The notes under the pieces: generated by a model
Told to the model about the DNA's origin: nothing
Seen by the model: the letters and a program-made list of their open reading frames with translations, nothing else
Database searches by the model: none
Made by a program: the position numbers and the translations under genes
Shown: positions 1 through 11,256 of the stretch, piece after piece
Numbering within the stretch: position 1 is the first letter of the stretch
Layout of the letters: every line of letters starts with the position of its first letter
Assembly (NCBI GenBank): GCA_019022495.1
Contig: JAFEKR010000047.1
Coordinates: 124,001-188,000 of the forward strand
Origin: Epichloe hybrida
Lineage: Eukaryota > Ascomycota > Sordariomycetes > Hypocreales > Clavicipitaceae
DNA: 64,000 nt
Reading direction: 5' to 3'

Positions 1-7
1 TCAAAAA

Positions 8-481
8 ATGGCATCCCCAGACCCCAAGCCCGCAGACGAGCACAGCCCCGAGGACAAGAAGCCAGAGCAGAAGACCACGGCGCTAGGCGAGGACGACGAG
101 TTCGAGGACTTCCCCGTAGACGGTGAGTCACCACACCACCGACGAGATCGCATCGATGGCATGCCAGGGCCCCGATGAACCCCCGAAACGATGGTGCGCA
201 GAACGGGGGTCGCCGGAAAAAAAAAAAAAATGAGAACTGACGTGCGGGGAATAGACTGGCCGGAGGAGCAGACGGAGGCGGCTCAGAGCGGGGAGACGAA
301 GCACTTGTGGGAAGAGAGTTGGGATGATGATGATGATGGGACGGATGATTTCTCCACACAGCTAAAGTGCGTAAGGAGGGTGCTGGCACTTGGCAGTCGT
401 CATTGAACGGAAGATGAGAAGAGTAATACTGACTTTTGCAGGGAGGAACTCAAGAAGGTTGAGGCTTCGAAGCGGAGATGA
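8..481 (+). CDS. SEM1: SEM1/DSS1, 26S proteasome lid and TREX-2 subunit
   Basis: Three exons, 8-122, 255-366 and 442-481, give 88 residues; introns have GTGAGT and GTGCGT donors and AG acceptors. Seen: a short acidic protein with the DSS1 hallmarks, a DDEFEDFP segment near residue 32 at the end of exon 1, then DWPEE, then LWEESWDDDDDGTDDFS, and a basic tail ending in KRR. Known of the family: Sem1/DSS1 is an intrinsically disordered acidic peptide that helps assemble the proteasome lid, sits in the TREX-2 mRNA-export complex and binds BRCA2-type proteins. Length fits the family (70-90 residues). The ATG lies only 8 bases into the window, so the promoter is outside. It runs tail-to-tail with phosphoglycerate kinase. 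Confidence 0.95.
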
Positions 482-821
482 TGGTTGCGTTGCGCGTGGG
501 ACGCGTATTAATTACTAGAATGATGGTATAGAATGGGGCTGGGCTCACGAATAATATCACGTCAAAAACGTTCATTGGTCTTTGCTACGCTCTTACACAG
601 GATTAAACGTGGCGAAACAAGAGGCACCAGAATGCTGGTCATGACGATGATTTTACTCCTTCTTTGACGATTCGGACAAAAATGTGACATGTATGTGTTT
701 CTAAACTAGAGCAACGACTTGCGAGGCAAGTCTTCCAAGAAAAAAAAAAAAAAAAAGGACCCTCAGTCATTATTTTTTTTCTTCTCTTCTTTCCTTCACT
801 TTCAGTTCCGCGAGGTTGCAT
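482..821. other. Tail-to-tail intergenic region, no gene
   Basis: These 340 bases separate the SEM1 stop from the phosphoglycerate kinase stop and should hold both 3' UTRs. There is a run of 16 A at about 741-756 and a T-rich patch at 771-790. I see no coding potential or structured RNA. Confidence 0.7.
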
Positions 822-2336
822 TTACTTACTCGACAGAGCGACAACACCAGGCAGGTCCTTGCCCTCCAGCAACTCCAGACTGGCACCACCGCCGGTGGAA
901 ACATGGCTGAGCTTGTCCTCGACGCCATACTTGGCGGCGACGGTGGCCGTGTCACCACCACCAATGATGACAATCTTGCCACCCTCGCAGCCCTTGACGG
1001 CGGCGTCGAGGATGGACTTGGTGCCCTTGGCAAACTTGTCAAACTCAAAGACGCCCGCGGGCCCGTTCCAGAGAATGGTCTTGGCCTCGTCGACGGCCTC
1101 CTTGAACAGAGCGGACGACTTCTCGCCGCAGTCAAGACCCATCCAGCCGTCGGGAATACCATCAGCGTCAGTGGCATACCCCGTCTTTGCATCCTTGTCA
1201 AACTTGTCGGCCGTGACAAAGTCGACGGGCAAGACCACCTTGACATTGTTCTTCTTGGCCTTCTCCATCAGATCCTTGACCGTCTTGGAGCCGGCCTCGT
1301 CGAAGAGAGAAGACCCGATGGGCATGTTGTCGAGAACCTTCTTGAAGGTGAAGGCCATGCCGCCGCCAACAATAAGAGTGTTGACCTTGTCCAAAAGGTT
1401 GTCAATGAGCTGGATCTTGTCGGAGATCTTGGCACCTCCCAGGATGGCCAAGAAGGGACGCTGAGGAGACTCGAGGGCCTTGGCGAAGTAGTCCAGCTCC
1501 TTCTTCATGAGGAACCCGGCAGCCTTCTGGGGCAGATCGACGCCCACCATGGAGGAGTGGGCGCGGTGAGCGGTACCGAAAGCATCGTCTGTTGGTCATG
1601 GTCAGCTATTTGTACATTTTTCGACATGATTGTTTTGGTCGGGCAAATCAGGGTCAGCTTACTGATGAAAACGTCTCCGAGGGCAGTCAAGCCTTTGCGA
1701 AATTCCTCAACCTTGGCCTTGTCGGCCTTGATCTTGTTTCCCTCCTTGTCCTTGGAGCTACCTTCCTCTTCAATATGGAATCGCAAATTCTCGAGGAGAA
1801 TAACGGCACCACCGTCAGCCTTGTTGACTGTGGCCTCGACCTCGGAGCCGACACAGTCCGAGGTAAAAGTGACACTCTTTCCGAGTAATTTCTCGAGCTC
1901 GGGAACGACGGGCTGCAAGGAGTACTTGGAGTTGGGGGCACCATTGGGTCGGCCAAGGTGGGACATCAAGATGACCGACTTGGCGCCGTGGTCAATGGCA
2001 TGCTTGATGGTGGGAATGGCTCCGACGATACGCTGGTTGTTGGTGATCTTCTTGTTGTCGTCGAGGGGAACGTTGAAGTCGACCTGGAGGTGGTGCACTC
2101 GTCAGTTTGCCATTATGTTTTGGGCTCTTATTTCGACCGCGTCTTGATTCGAGTTCATGCCACTTGAGAAGCGCTCAAGCACCGCTCCAAGGCAGCAGTA
2201 TTTTGGTACATCTTCCGGCTTTCCCTTCTCAAAGAGTTCAACTCGCGCGCGGGGCAGCTCCCGAACTCACCCGAATTAGGACTCTCTTGCCCTTCAGGTC
2301 GACGTCAGTGATGGAAAGCTTGTTGGACAGAGACAT
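822..2336 (-). CDS. PGK1: 3-phosphoglycerate kinase
   Basis: Exons on the minus strand are 2271-2336, 1663-2083 and 822-1588, giving 417 residues, the normal length for fungal PGK. The enzyme transfers phosphate from 1,3-bisphosphoglycerate to ADP in cytosolic glycolysis. Seen: VDFNVPLD opening exon 2 (substrate-binding N-lobe), [29 protein letters not shown] across the second splice junction, GGAKISDKI, the nucleotide-site GGGDTA, and the C-terminal [14 protein letters not shown]. The start ATG at 2336 is followed by 22 codons and a GTGAGT donor; intron 1 is 187 nt and intron 2 is 74 nt. The frame is intact with no internal stop, unlike several other genes here. Such genes are usually strongly expressed; its promoter lies upstream of 2337. 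Confidence 0.98.
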
Positions 2337-3133
2337 CTTGTCGCGCAGTCGATGGAGGATGGCAATAAAGGCAGCGCGAGATTAAAGGTGGGAAATCGTA
2401 AAGACTTGATATACTTGTGTAATTAAGCAAGGGGAAAAGAGAAGGCTGTCTTTGGAGGGGGTCGGTTGATGAGAGGCGGGGCACCAACAAACAGACCCGA
2501 CCTGTCGAGCTTGTGACGATTTGGGGCGGCGGAGGCAGGGCCAGCACTTATCAAGTCTGGCGCTTCCTTTGGCGAGTGGGCGGCCCACTGCCACTTCAAC
2601 AGACGTGATGCGACAAACCTGGGACAAACTAATAAGCCAAGGCCAAATGTTACGGTGGAGACATATGTAACCTGACTGTCCCATCCGTGAGGGCCAATGG
2701 GTTGGACGTTTGACAAACTGATGCAAAGATTCTAGGATGCGGCATATATTTTCTCGTAGCAGTTCCGTGCGCCAACTGGACGACATACACTGAGAGTTAC
2801 AGTCACATTCTTTCGGCCTCATCGCTTCACAATTGCTAATCTAGACAAATAAATGAACAGAAATCAAACAAGCAAAGAGATATAGCCCCCGAGTAAAAGG
2901 GAAAGCAAGGTATCCTGACGCCAGATAGTGCGAAGAGCCGGCTACATGCGCGACCAAATCCAAAGCAATGCTGCCCACATCGCCAAGTATCATATGATAT
3001 TGATGGGAGTGTGAAATTGCCTGGAAACCCACTCCCAGTTTTCTACCCCATGTGTCGAACGCGGTCTGAAGACATATTTCTGTACAGAGAACTTCCTCTG
3101 CTTCATCGAACCCAGTCGAAGATGAGGATACAT
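2337..3133. other. Intergenic: PGK1 promoter side and 3' side of the Mpv17-like gene
   Basis: About 800 bases without a convincing gene. The PGK1 promoter must be here, on the minus strand. Minus-strand open frames at 2382-2822 show no recognisable domain, and I treat them as chance. Confidence 0.5.
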
Positions 3134-3937
3134 CTAGTCGGAGGCGTTTGAGAGCGACAAGTAAGCCGTCCACGCAATACCAATGGTCGAGACAAAGGGC
3201 TTTGAATAGTAACAAATATTAGCAGGTTGCTGTTGGGCACGATGAAACTACCGCATGTGACGAGACATACCAGTTGAAACTGCACAGGCATGAGACGGAA
3301 GTTGACAATCTGTACAGCGGGCCACACAACATAGTTTGCCTTGAGAGTAGGCACGTACATGTCACGAAGCTTGTGACTGACAGCCCGGCGGCCACCCCCT
3401 TCAGCAACCGTCATGGCTACAAAGAACAGGCCGACACCAAATGGAGCATAGACTAGCTGATCGAAAACAACACGCTTCATGGCAGGACCCAAGGCGCTGG
3501 TCTTTGTCATCGGGAAAGCTCGTTCGAGGAAACGGAACCATTTAAACTGAAGTGGCGCGACACAAAAGCCGTATGCCATGAACCGCGTCAGGCGCTCGAA
3601 ATCGAAAGAGGGAGGTAAGGCTTTCGGGTTGGGAGAAATTCCACGATCGTAGTCGCCGCTTTTACGGTCCAATTCATGCATCTCAATTGAGAACTCGTCT
3701 TGCTTAGTTAAGCCGATAGATTTTGTAGAGGAAGTTCGAGTACTAATGGCTGTAATGCTCTGAGCAACTGTATCTGCGATGCCACCGAGGACGGCGTTGG
3801 TGACCATCATGGTCATTACTGTAGCGGACAATAGATTAGCCGATGGCGTTGAGGCACGCAGAGCATACGTTAGAAATACAAGGTCGTTCGTCATAGTAAG
3901 TGTTGAATCTGGCAACCAGCCGGGCCACAAGAGCCAT
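3134..3937 (-). CDS. Mpv17/PMP22-family integral membrane protein
   Basis: Three exons, 3880-3937, 3271-3818 and 3134-3199, give 223 residues. The first intron (GTAT...ACAG) joins ERP to LMTMMVTNAVLGGIADTVAQ, and the last joins MPVQFQL to PFVSTIGIAWTAYLSL. Seen: the family's N-terminal segment with GGIADTVAQ, an internal acidic linker (about residues 50-85), RFMAYGFCVAPLQFKWF, and the C-terminal signature LKANYVVWPAVQIVNFRLMP. Known of the family: small four-helix proteins of the mitochondrial inner membrane or peroxisome (Mpv17, Sym1, PMP22), linked to membrane permeability and mtDNA maintenance. Which organelle applies cannot be read from the sequence. The ATG at 3937 has an in-frame stop upstream. 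Intact frame. Confidence 0.92.
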
Positions 3938-5799
3938 CTCGATTAGGAACACGATGGCGTGGAGTACCGGCTGTCAAAGTGTTAGTTCTTCTTACTCTGT
4001 GTAGGAGGTGGGAAGTGTGCTTTTTGACGAGTGCTCGTGAAGGGTATGGGGCGGCGAGAAGCGAGGACGAGAGGACGAGAGGGGGATGGATGGTCATAGC
4101 ACGCGCACGCGAGACAACCAACACGTACGATGCGACCGAAGAGATATTTTTCGTTAAGAGAGCGAACAACCCGTCGCCGTCTAGTCTCCCAGAACATGGC
4201 GCAGGAAGGATTGTGATGGGAGCAAGAGGAGAGCAGAGATGAAATCAGTCGAGATCGAGGCCGACGAGACAGGAGGGTCAAGGGACAGAGACCCTTTCCA
4301 GGTGCACCGTTTTAGCACAGCGCCGCTGTGGCTCCAGTGAAGGTGAACAGATGAGCGATTGCAAGATCGATGACGACACAGACAGCGCCAGCGCTCTACT
4401 CCGTAGGCCGTGAGTGACTTGGAAACTCGCTGGATCGTGTGCGGACGTGACTACTCGTGCCTAGATTGACAGCGACGACGGAATCCGAATGATTTTGCCA
4501 GTGTGCACGATGCCGGTCAGCCAGTGCAAGATGGGATTGATGAGAGAAGCAGGAGATGGAGATGGTGGCGGCCACCGGCTCTGGCACTAGCACTGGCCAG
4601 ATCAAAGGCTGAGGCTGACTTGTCACAACAGCTGCGAAAGTGTGGGTACTCGGTACATACAACTGCCGCCGAAAAGAGGAAGGACGGTTGGGCCACCGAA
4701 AATTGGCGCCTTCCATCTTTCGCCCAATTGTTGCTGCACACAACCCTACATATATACATATATTATGTAGTACGGAGTATGTTCGGTTTCCTCGGCAGCT
4801 CGACATCTTGGACATTTTCGATGCCTTCTTGTCGCCATTACGCCACGAATGCTGGCCCTATTAGGTGTAGGCGTCACCAGGGCCAGGAGCTAATATTCTA
4901 GGGCTTCATATCGTAGGTCTAGAGGGAAGCAGGGAATCAAGTCCGGCAATTAACGTCCGATCGACCCGAGTGTCATCGTGTATTATAGCCTGATGCCAGG
5001 TGAGTAGTATTATCCCTGGACACTGTGCTCACATTAATGTACTTTCCTTCCCTAGTAATAATATTACCGTTATCCGCGGTTCTTCCACCCAAGTGTTTCT
5101 CATCATTGGCGCTCATCAACTTTGTCATTCTGACAGCCATTGCGCGAACCGTTAAGATATCATGCGCGCTGGTTTCACATCCTACCATGATGACAGTCTG
5201 CTTCTCCAGGTTCGGTACCTGGAAAGCTGATTTGTGCTTGGATGAATGGCAAAGCTGGCCGGAGAATGAAAGACTGCCCTGGAAATTCAGGACAGAGGAT
5301 GCGTGTTTCGCAGACAGCCCTGCAGCTTAGCACGAACATACGGCGCATCCTGCGTTGAGGGTAGCAAAGTCTATCCTCCACAAAGCACACACTGCTCGCA
5401 AACAGGGCACTACCTTGCCGCAGAAGAGACAGGATCGTGTCAATCTACTCTATAGACCATGTAGTCGAGAATGGTTTATCCATGACGATGACAACGGTCA
5501 TTCCTCTCACGAGGAGTTTGAGAGACTTCATCATGTGATGCGCACGAATGGCATGCAACGTTCATGAAAAGTTTGAAGCACATGAACTTGTTGGATGCTC
5601 TTTGTGGACGAGTCGACTCCTCAAGTCAAGATATGCCTGCTTTCAGAGCTCCAAATGCGATCAAGACACTTCCCGCCGAGCATCCGCTTGTTCATATCGA
5701 CTCGACTCTTAATCAGACCACATCTCGCATCGGGAGAAGCTAGCGAAGAGCTCGCTTAGAGCTTTGACGCATTTCAGCAAATCATGTGGGACTTGTATG
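3938..5799. other. Long intergenic region, no supported gene
   Basis: Contains the Mpv17-like promoter and otherwise short, uninformative frames on both strands. Two copies of the 9-mer TACTCCGTA/TACGGAGTA lie at 4397-4405 and 4771-4779, the second just after an AT-rich TATATACATATATTATG run. Confidence 0.5.
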
Positions 5800-6082
5800 A
5801 GATGCAGCGGAAGAAAGCAATGCGTATTGTGCCATCACTACGAGCTGGGCAGCTGTACACATCATCTGGGACGAAAAATGCACAGTCTCCGGAACGGCAC
5901 GTTTCCAATTCACTCAAGCTAGCGAGAATGTGCGCTTTGGGGCCGGACGCAGAGGCGCGACGATTCCAAGCATCCGCAAAGCGAAGCCGTTATTACAGAC
6001 TTTCGAAGGAGTCGTGGAAGCAGCCGGTATTCGTATTGACTCGCGACATCTCTTGTGGCAAGGTGCGGGAGATGCCGTCAAT
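5800..6082 (+). pseudogene. Possible exon relic of an unrecognised gene
   Basis: An open stretch without a start codon runs from just after a TGA to a GTAAGT donor at 6083. Its translation is compositionally protein-like (for example WAAVHIIWDEK, ASENVRFGAGRRGATIPSI, LLQTFEGVVEAAGIRIDS), unlike the neighbouring frames. I cannot assign a family. It could be an exon of a decayed gene, perhaps of the same accessory cluster as the P450 relic 1.2 kb downstream, or chance. Confidence 0.3.
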
Positions 6083-7299
6083 GTAAGTCTGATGAGTGGC
6101 TTCCCGTAACTCCTTTCATGCGAGGCTCTCACATACACATGTGGCTCATCAAAGTTCGGAAACGATGTCGCGAATCGTCTCAAGTCGCGCGAAAACACCG
6201 AGTCTACGAGTCACGATCGTCTCCCCTTGTAACATCGGCTCTCCCAGATTTGCGTGGCCGAAGCAGAGACCCGTGGAGGTGATCAAGGTTCATTTCAACA
6301 ACGGGGATGGCTTTGCACAACTCCCCCGATTACACCTGGATCTCAATCGGCAACATCGTTTACGATATATCTACATTGTTCAGTTTTCTTCACCCTGGTC
6401 TCGACGCGGATGGCATGTATATAGTTTCGCGAAGCGAGTTTCGAAGCTGCGTCCCTGCTCAGTAAGACGGCCATTGGCAGATTGCTCACGGGCACAGAAC
6501 CCATCTGAAGCGCTGGAACGCGCATCCAGACAAGATTTCCCAGATTTAGAACGATTTGAGATGCACGAGTCGGTTCGAAAAGCAACCGCGATGCCGAGAC
6601 ACAATGTCATGATTTTGAACGTGACTGGGGTGCTCAAGTGTTTGCGCTCGACACCGTCATGCTCATCTTTGTTTTTCCTTTGCCGTGGCACTCCGGCGCA
6701 ACTACAACATTTCAACTCGAGTGCGACGCCAAGATTTTGTACTTTTCATATGCGAGCCAGTCTTCACTTCGACGGCAATCAAACACGCCCAGAGGACTGC
6801 TTTTTTTTTGCCAAAGCCGCCCGTGATAGGTTCTGTTGACATGAAGCCGGATGGCATGTGGTAGGTCAAAGGCTTTGACATGACGGAGGGGGCTTCATAT
6901 TAGGCGAATACTACGGCATATTATGGGACGAAGCTCGATGCTCAACCGATTGATATTTTACCCAAGAGATGCAGTCCGGGTCGAATCCGAGAGATCACGC
7001 ACCACCAACAAGGTGTTGGTCGACGGTGGGAGTGGAGGTGCCATGGATTTTTCGCACTATTAGTTTGCTCGCGCGTACGTGGCTCATGTTGAAAGTCACG
7101 GTTCCGTTTCCAAGACCCCCAACATTATGCTGAATACTATTGCCTTGGACCCGAGTAAATGACTGACAAGTTCCTTCATCGCAGCGAGTTCAGGAGGGCA
7201 TTGACTGAAGTCCAGCTCGCGCAGATGATTGTGATCATTTCTTGCGCAAGTATAAAAATGCTGCATTGAGCTTTGTTCAAACGCAATCATGGTCACTGA

Positions 7300-7790
7300 C
7301 GATGGCTTCAATTTTATAGCCCATTCTGGCAATTCGTACCTTTGAGAAGATACCGCAATAAGATCAAGAAAGACGACGAGTTTATCAATCCTTTCATCGA
7401 CGCGACGCTCAAACTGAGGCCAGAGCAGCAGGAAAAAAACTAAAAAACTAAAAAAAAAAAAAAAAAAAAAAAACTTGTCACAATCCGACTTCATCACATT
7501 GCTCTTGTATCCAAAGACCCAGAGGTCATTCGTGATCAGATCACGGTTGTATTCAGCTGGTCGCGACACCACAGCCTCGACGTTTTCATGGACACCTTGC
7601 GAGCTCCGTCGCTAATCCTCACGTATGGGCCAAGCTACGTGCGCAGGTTCTCGACTTGGTCGGACCAACTCGAAGACCTACCGATGAGCATCTCGAGAGC
7701 ATGCGATATGTCAACCGTGCAGATTGACCAGACTGTGAGGTTGTATCCTGCGGGTTTCATACGATTCGAGAGCCGCAGGCACGTACGTCT
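7300..7790 (+). pseudogene. Decayed cytochrome P450 (CYP52/CYP539-like)
   Basis: The plus strand holds P450 landmarks in the right order but in different frames. SPFWQFVPLRRYRNKI and INPFIDATLKLRPEQQ (pre-I-helix) come first, then KDPEVIRDQITVVF. The I-helix AGRDTTAS follows at 7556-7579, then NPHVWAKLRAQVLDLVGP at 7614 onward and HLESMRYVNRA. A degenerate K-helix, QTVRLYP, lies near 7729-7749. Frames run 1, 2, 0, 1 (mod 3), so at least three net +1 changes occurred; there is also an in-frame TGA at about 7723. A run of more than 20 A at 7450-7473 interrupts the linker. No heme-binding FxxGxRxCxG motif follows. Known: CYP52-type enzymes hydroxylate alkanes and fatty acids in the ER. This copy cannot make an enzyme. 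Confidence 0.75.
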
Positions 7791-10087
7791 TGTTACATGC
7801 AGTCTCCTATAGTACGCTCGCCATGCAGCCATCCGTGTCGGAAGGGTTTGCCGACCCTTACGGAAACAGCGTTTGTTTGTAAGTGTTCCTTTTGGCACCT
7901 CTGACTTTGGATCCCGAGACTATCAGGATGCCGAGTGGTATGTTTAGTGGTCCGTCTTTTACAAAAAATACGAACGAATTGAGTATCGCAGCGACCGAAG
8001 CAGGTCTGGGAGTGCCAATGGCATTCAATGAGTTCTAGTTCAGTTCAGAGTAGTAGAGCAGAAGCGCGAAGGTCGATCCACGACAATCAGACTGCATGTC
8101 CAGCCCTTGAGAATTGCCATCTCCACCCTCCCGGACTACAAAAGGTTTCTTCAGTAGAAGATGATTCATGATACCTTTACGGAGGACGAATTAGGCTGTA
8201 AACTAACCGAGCTCCTCTCAAGGAAGACTACGTAGCTCTTTGGTGAACGATAAGGCCTCGCGGCGGTCACTACATGGGCTTGTGTGCAATCAACATGCAC
8301 CGATCAAAGCTACATTCACATGCCTGTGCGATCTACAGGTACCTATATCTTGGGATAATACCTAGTATTTGGTAGGTTTTCCCTACGCATTGAAGCCTTA
8401 TCGTCACCAAAGAGACACTTCCACCTAGACGCGGTCAATCTTGGCGCACATGTTGCGCTTTTTTAGATGCGGGTCGACATGATGCCACCTGCGGATCCTA
8501 GGTTCGATCTCTTGTCGAAGGCTTTTCGATAAAATTGCCTTTGGTGGCGGACGCATTGACTTTGACTTTGGCATTGTCACCCGTCGATATTTTGACATGA
8601 TCATACAACCAAGACTGTGCAATGCCGCGCTATTTCCAGGATGCGCCGAGTTGGCAGGCTTTTGGAGACACTGCGGCAAAAAAAAAATAAAAAAAAAAAA
8701 AATCGCCACAGGTGTGAGACTTTGTAGATCTCAGGGGCGATCGGTATATCAAAAACTTGGCGGTGGAGGGCTGCCCGAGTGCAGACAAGACGAGAGTGTC
8801 TGAACAGAAAGTATTCGACACCCTAAGGGCTGTAGAAACTGGTGACGTAAATCATGAGCTGCGGTGACATGCGCTCCCTTGGGAACTTGGTCTGAAGAAA
8901 CGATGGCGCAAGCCACATCATGACACAAATCTGCGTGATGAAGATTGCTTTGGCGAATGGGGGTTCGTTGGCAACTTGACTCGTTGGCTTCTGGCAAGCA
9001 ACTTGCCACTTTTGAAGAGGCGATGATGAAGGGTGTTTCACTGGTGCGGAAACTTCATGTCCTTCATGTCCCTCATGTCCTTCATGTCCTTACCCGGAGC
9101 TTTTCAGGTGAAGTGTTCAGGCACATACCTAGAACTAAACGGGTTCATATTCTGACACAATTTGGATTTGATTTAGCCGAGTGCATTCCAGAGGAATACC
9201 CCCCTCCCGCCTTGGATCACGATGGGAGAAATGGCCTGAGGGCGAAGGTCGAAAAGCCCCCATGCCTTTCAACGGACCTTGCACAACGTGAGCCTAATTG
9301 AATCCCGCAGTTGCATTTCTGGTGTCAGCGGTGACAAGTCTTGAATCTGGCGCGCCACTCCCGTCAATGGCATCGCGTGGTCCTGTCGTCCTTTGTCGTC
9401 CTTTTGTCGTCCTTTGTCGCCCTGTCGCCCTGTCGCCGAGCCGCCAGCTGCAGCTTGTACCTGAGGCGTCAGCAGATTCAACAGAAGAACGGGGAGGCGG
9501 CAGGGGCTTCACAAAGACAAAAAAAAAAAAAAGTACAAAAGCCTCGCATCACGGGCGTCAGGCACAGCTCGCTCGCTCGGTGGATGCAAGATTGACTCGG
9601 ATGCGGACCCGCGGCATGCGCCTCGAGCAACCAAAAAAACCCAAAACGAGTTGCCATCGCCAACCTTGGCGTAATTGCATTTCCTCGACGACGCCGCGCC
9701 CATTCCAGCCAATCGAAGCCCCCGCCTTCGCCCGCCCCGCCCCGCTCTTCACTCGCCCCGCCCCGCTCTTCACTCACCTTGGCTTGCAACGCAAAACGCC
9801 ATCCTTCGCCATCCTTCTTCTCATCGGCATGGCTTTTCCCAATTTTTTTTTTTTGATTCCCCTCTCCTGGGCCCAAGAGATTGGACCCAAGGAAATTTGT
9901 CTTTCCTCTTTCCCTCTCTCGGTCAAGGACGTCAGACTCCTCGAGATGGCGGGCTTCCGCATTCCGGTTTCCAGCTCTGCCTTATCAACAGCCCGATGCT
10001 GGGACATTCCATGAGGCAACTGGATGATGCTGTGACAGATGGGGCTGCTCGACAACAACGTGCCGACGTTGGATGCGCTCGAAAACG
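7791..10087. other. Gene-poor region with low-complexity tracts
   Basis: No gene is supported over 2.3 kb. It contains A-rich tracts (8679-8701, 9520-9533), a CCTTCATGT microsatellite at about 9058-9093, a TGTCGCCC/TCCTTTGTCG minisatellite at about 9387-9437, and a duplicated GCCCCGCTCTTCACTC near 9738-9775. A minus-strand frame at about 8823-9041 (FAKAIFITQICVMMWLAPSF) is hydrophobic and might be a membrane-protein fragment, but I could not identify it. Confidence 0.45.
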
Positions 10088-10285
10088 TTTATATAATGGG
10101 AGTCCGGCGCGTCTTAGTCGCAGCTTTCTCATCATCCTCATCAACAAGTACAACAAGCACAATTCCAACACTTGCTTTCTTTTCCAGAACCATCAAAGAC
10201 CCATCCAACAACACCAACAACAGAAACTAAACACATCCCCCTCCCCTCCCCTCCCCTCCCCTCCCCCAAGACAACAACCGTCAAG
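10088..10285 (+). promoter_or_regulatory. Core promoter and 5' UTR of the repeat protein
   Basis: A TATA element, TTTATATAAT, lies at 10088-10097, about 190 bases before the ATG at 10286. It is followed by CA-rich sequence and a pure pyrimidine tract of CTCCC repeats at 10241-10266. TATA plus CT-rich leader is typical of strongly or conditionally expressed fungal genes. The arrangement supports a real transcription unit and favours the ATG at 10286 over the internal ATG at 10354. Confidence 0.6.
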
Positions 10286-11256
10286 ATGAAGTCCGCCTTT
10301 GTCACTGTGCTGGTTCCCTCTTCGCCGGTGCCTCTCTGGCAGCGCCCACCAATATGACCACCATGTCCACCATGGACAGCACTCAGATGAAGGCCATGCA
10401 CATCCTCTACGCGAACAAGGAGACTCTCGGACTCAGCGCCGATCAGATGCAAAAGTTCAACAAATTCATGGAGAGCATGCATAAACGTGGCTTCACGGAG
10501 GGTCAAGCTTTCAATATTACTAACAGAAAGCGCGATGAGACGGAGCCCACCAAGGGCATGAACAGCACTCTTAGCCAGCGCGGCGAGATAAAGACCGCCA
10601 AGGGAATGAACAGCACCCTCAGCCAGCGCGGCGAGATGAAGGCCACCAAGGGCATGAACAGCACCCTCAGCCAGCGCGATGAGACGGAGGCTACTAAGGG
10701 CATGAACAGCACTCTTAGCCAGCGCGGCGAGATAAAGGCCGCCAAGGGAATGAACAGCACTCTCAGCCAGCGCGATGAGACGGAGGCTACTAAGGGAATG
10801 AACAGCACCCTCAGCCAGCGCGATGAGATGAAGACCGCCAGGGGAATGAACAGCACCCTCACCCAGCGCGATGAGGATGAGATGAAGGCCACCAAGGGCA
10901 TGAACAGCACTCTCAGCCAGCGCGGCGAGATGAAGGCTTCCAAGGGCATGAATAGCACTCTTAGCCAGCGCGGCGAGATGAAGGCCGCCAAGGGAATGAA
11001 CAGCACTCTCAGCCAGCGCGATGAGGATGAGACGGAGGCTACTAAGGGCATGAACAGCACTCTCAGCCAGCGCAACGAGATAAAGGCTACTAAGGGCATG
11101 AATAGCACTCTCAGCCAGCGCGGCGAGATGAAGGCCACCAAGGGCATGAACAGCACCCTCAGCCAGCGCGATGAGATGCAACCTTCCAAGGAAGATGAGG
11201 AGAAGGCTACCCAGGCTCTCGAGGACTCCGCCAAGCTGGTGCCCAGCAAGCGCTAA
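10286..11256 (+). CDS. Secreted-type tandem-repeat protein, signal peptide out of frame
   Basis: The ATG at 10286 opens MKSAFVTVL, which in the next frame continues as GSLFAGASLAAPTNMTTM, together a convincing signal peptide ending at LAAP. As given, the first frame stops at 10357. The repeat body is open from the ATG at 10354 to the TAA at 11254-11256, so one base appears to be missing near 10310-10313. The body has a non-repeated head of about 65 residues, then 13 units of consensus GMNSTLSQRGEMKATK (two units are 18 residues). Each unit carries an NST N-glycosylation sequon. A dibasic KR precedes the array and another ends the protein, fitting Kex2 trimming. I do not recognise the family; a cell-surface protein or processed-repeat precursor is possible. 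Alternative: translation from 10354, giving 300 residues and no signal peptide. Confidence 0.7.
10555..11190 (+). repeat. Coding tandem repeat, 13 units of 48 or 54 nt
   Basis: Each unit encodes GMNSTLSQR followed by a variable GE/DE/NE, an MK/IK/TE pair and A-T/A/S-K. Units 7 and 10 carry an extra six bases. Codon differences between units (AGCACT/AGCACC, GGC/GGA) show they are not identical copies. The repeats also keep the opposite strand free of stops. Confidence 0.95.

Noticed and set aside
816..2147. 443-codon plus-strand frame across PGK1
   Set aside because: Antisense shadow of a highly codon-biased gene; it crosses the PGK1 introns and has no family resemblance.
6096..6839. 247-codon plus-strand frame
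   Set aside because: No domain, uneven composition and no intron or start context. Some bits could be relic exons but I cannot support a gene.
9298..10289. Overlapping plus-strand frames of 200-240 codons
   Set aside because: They translate microsatellites, pyrimidine tracts and the leader of the repeat protein.
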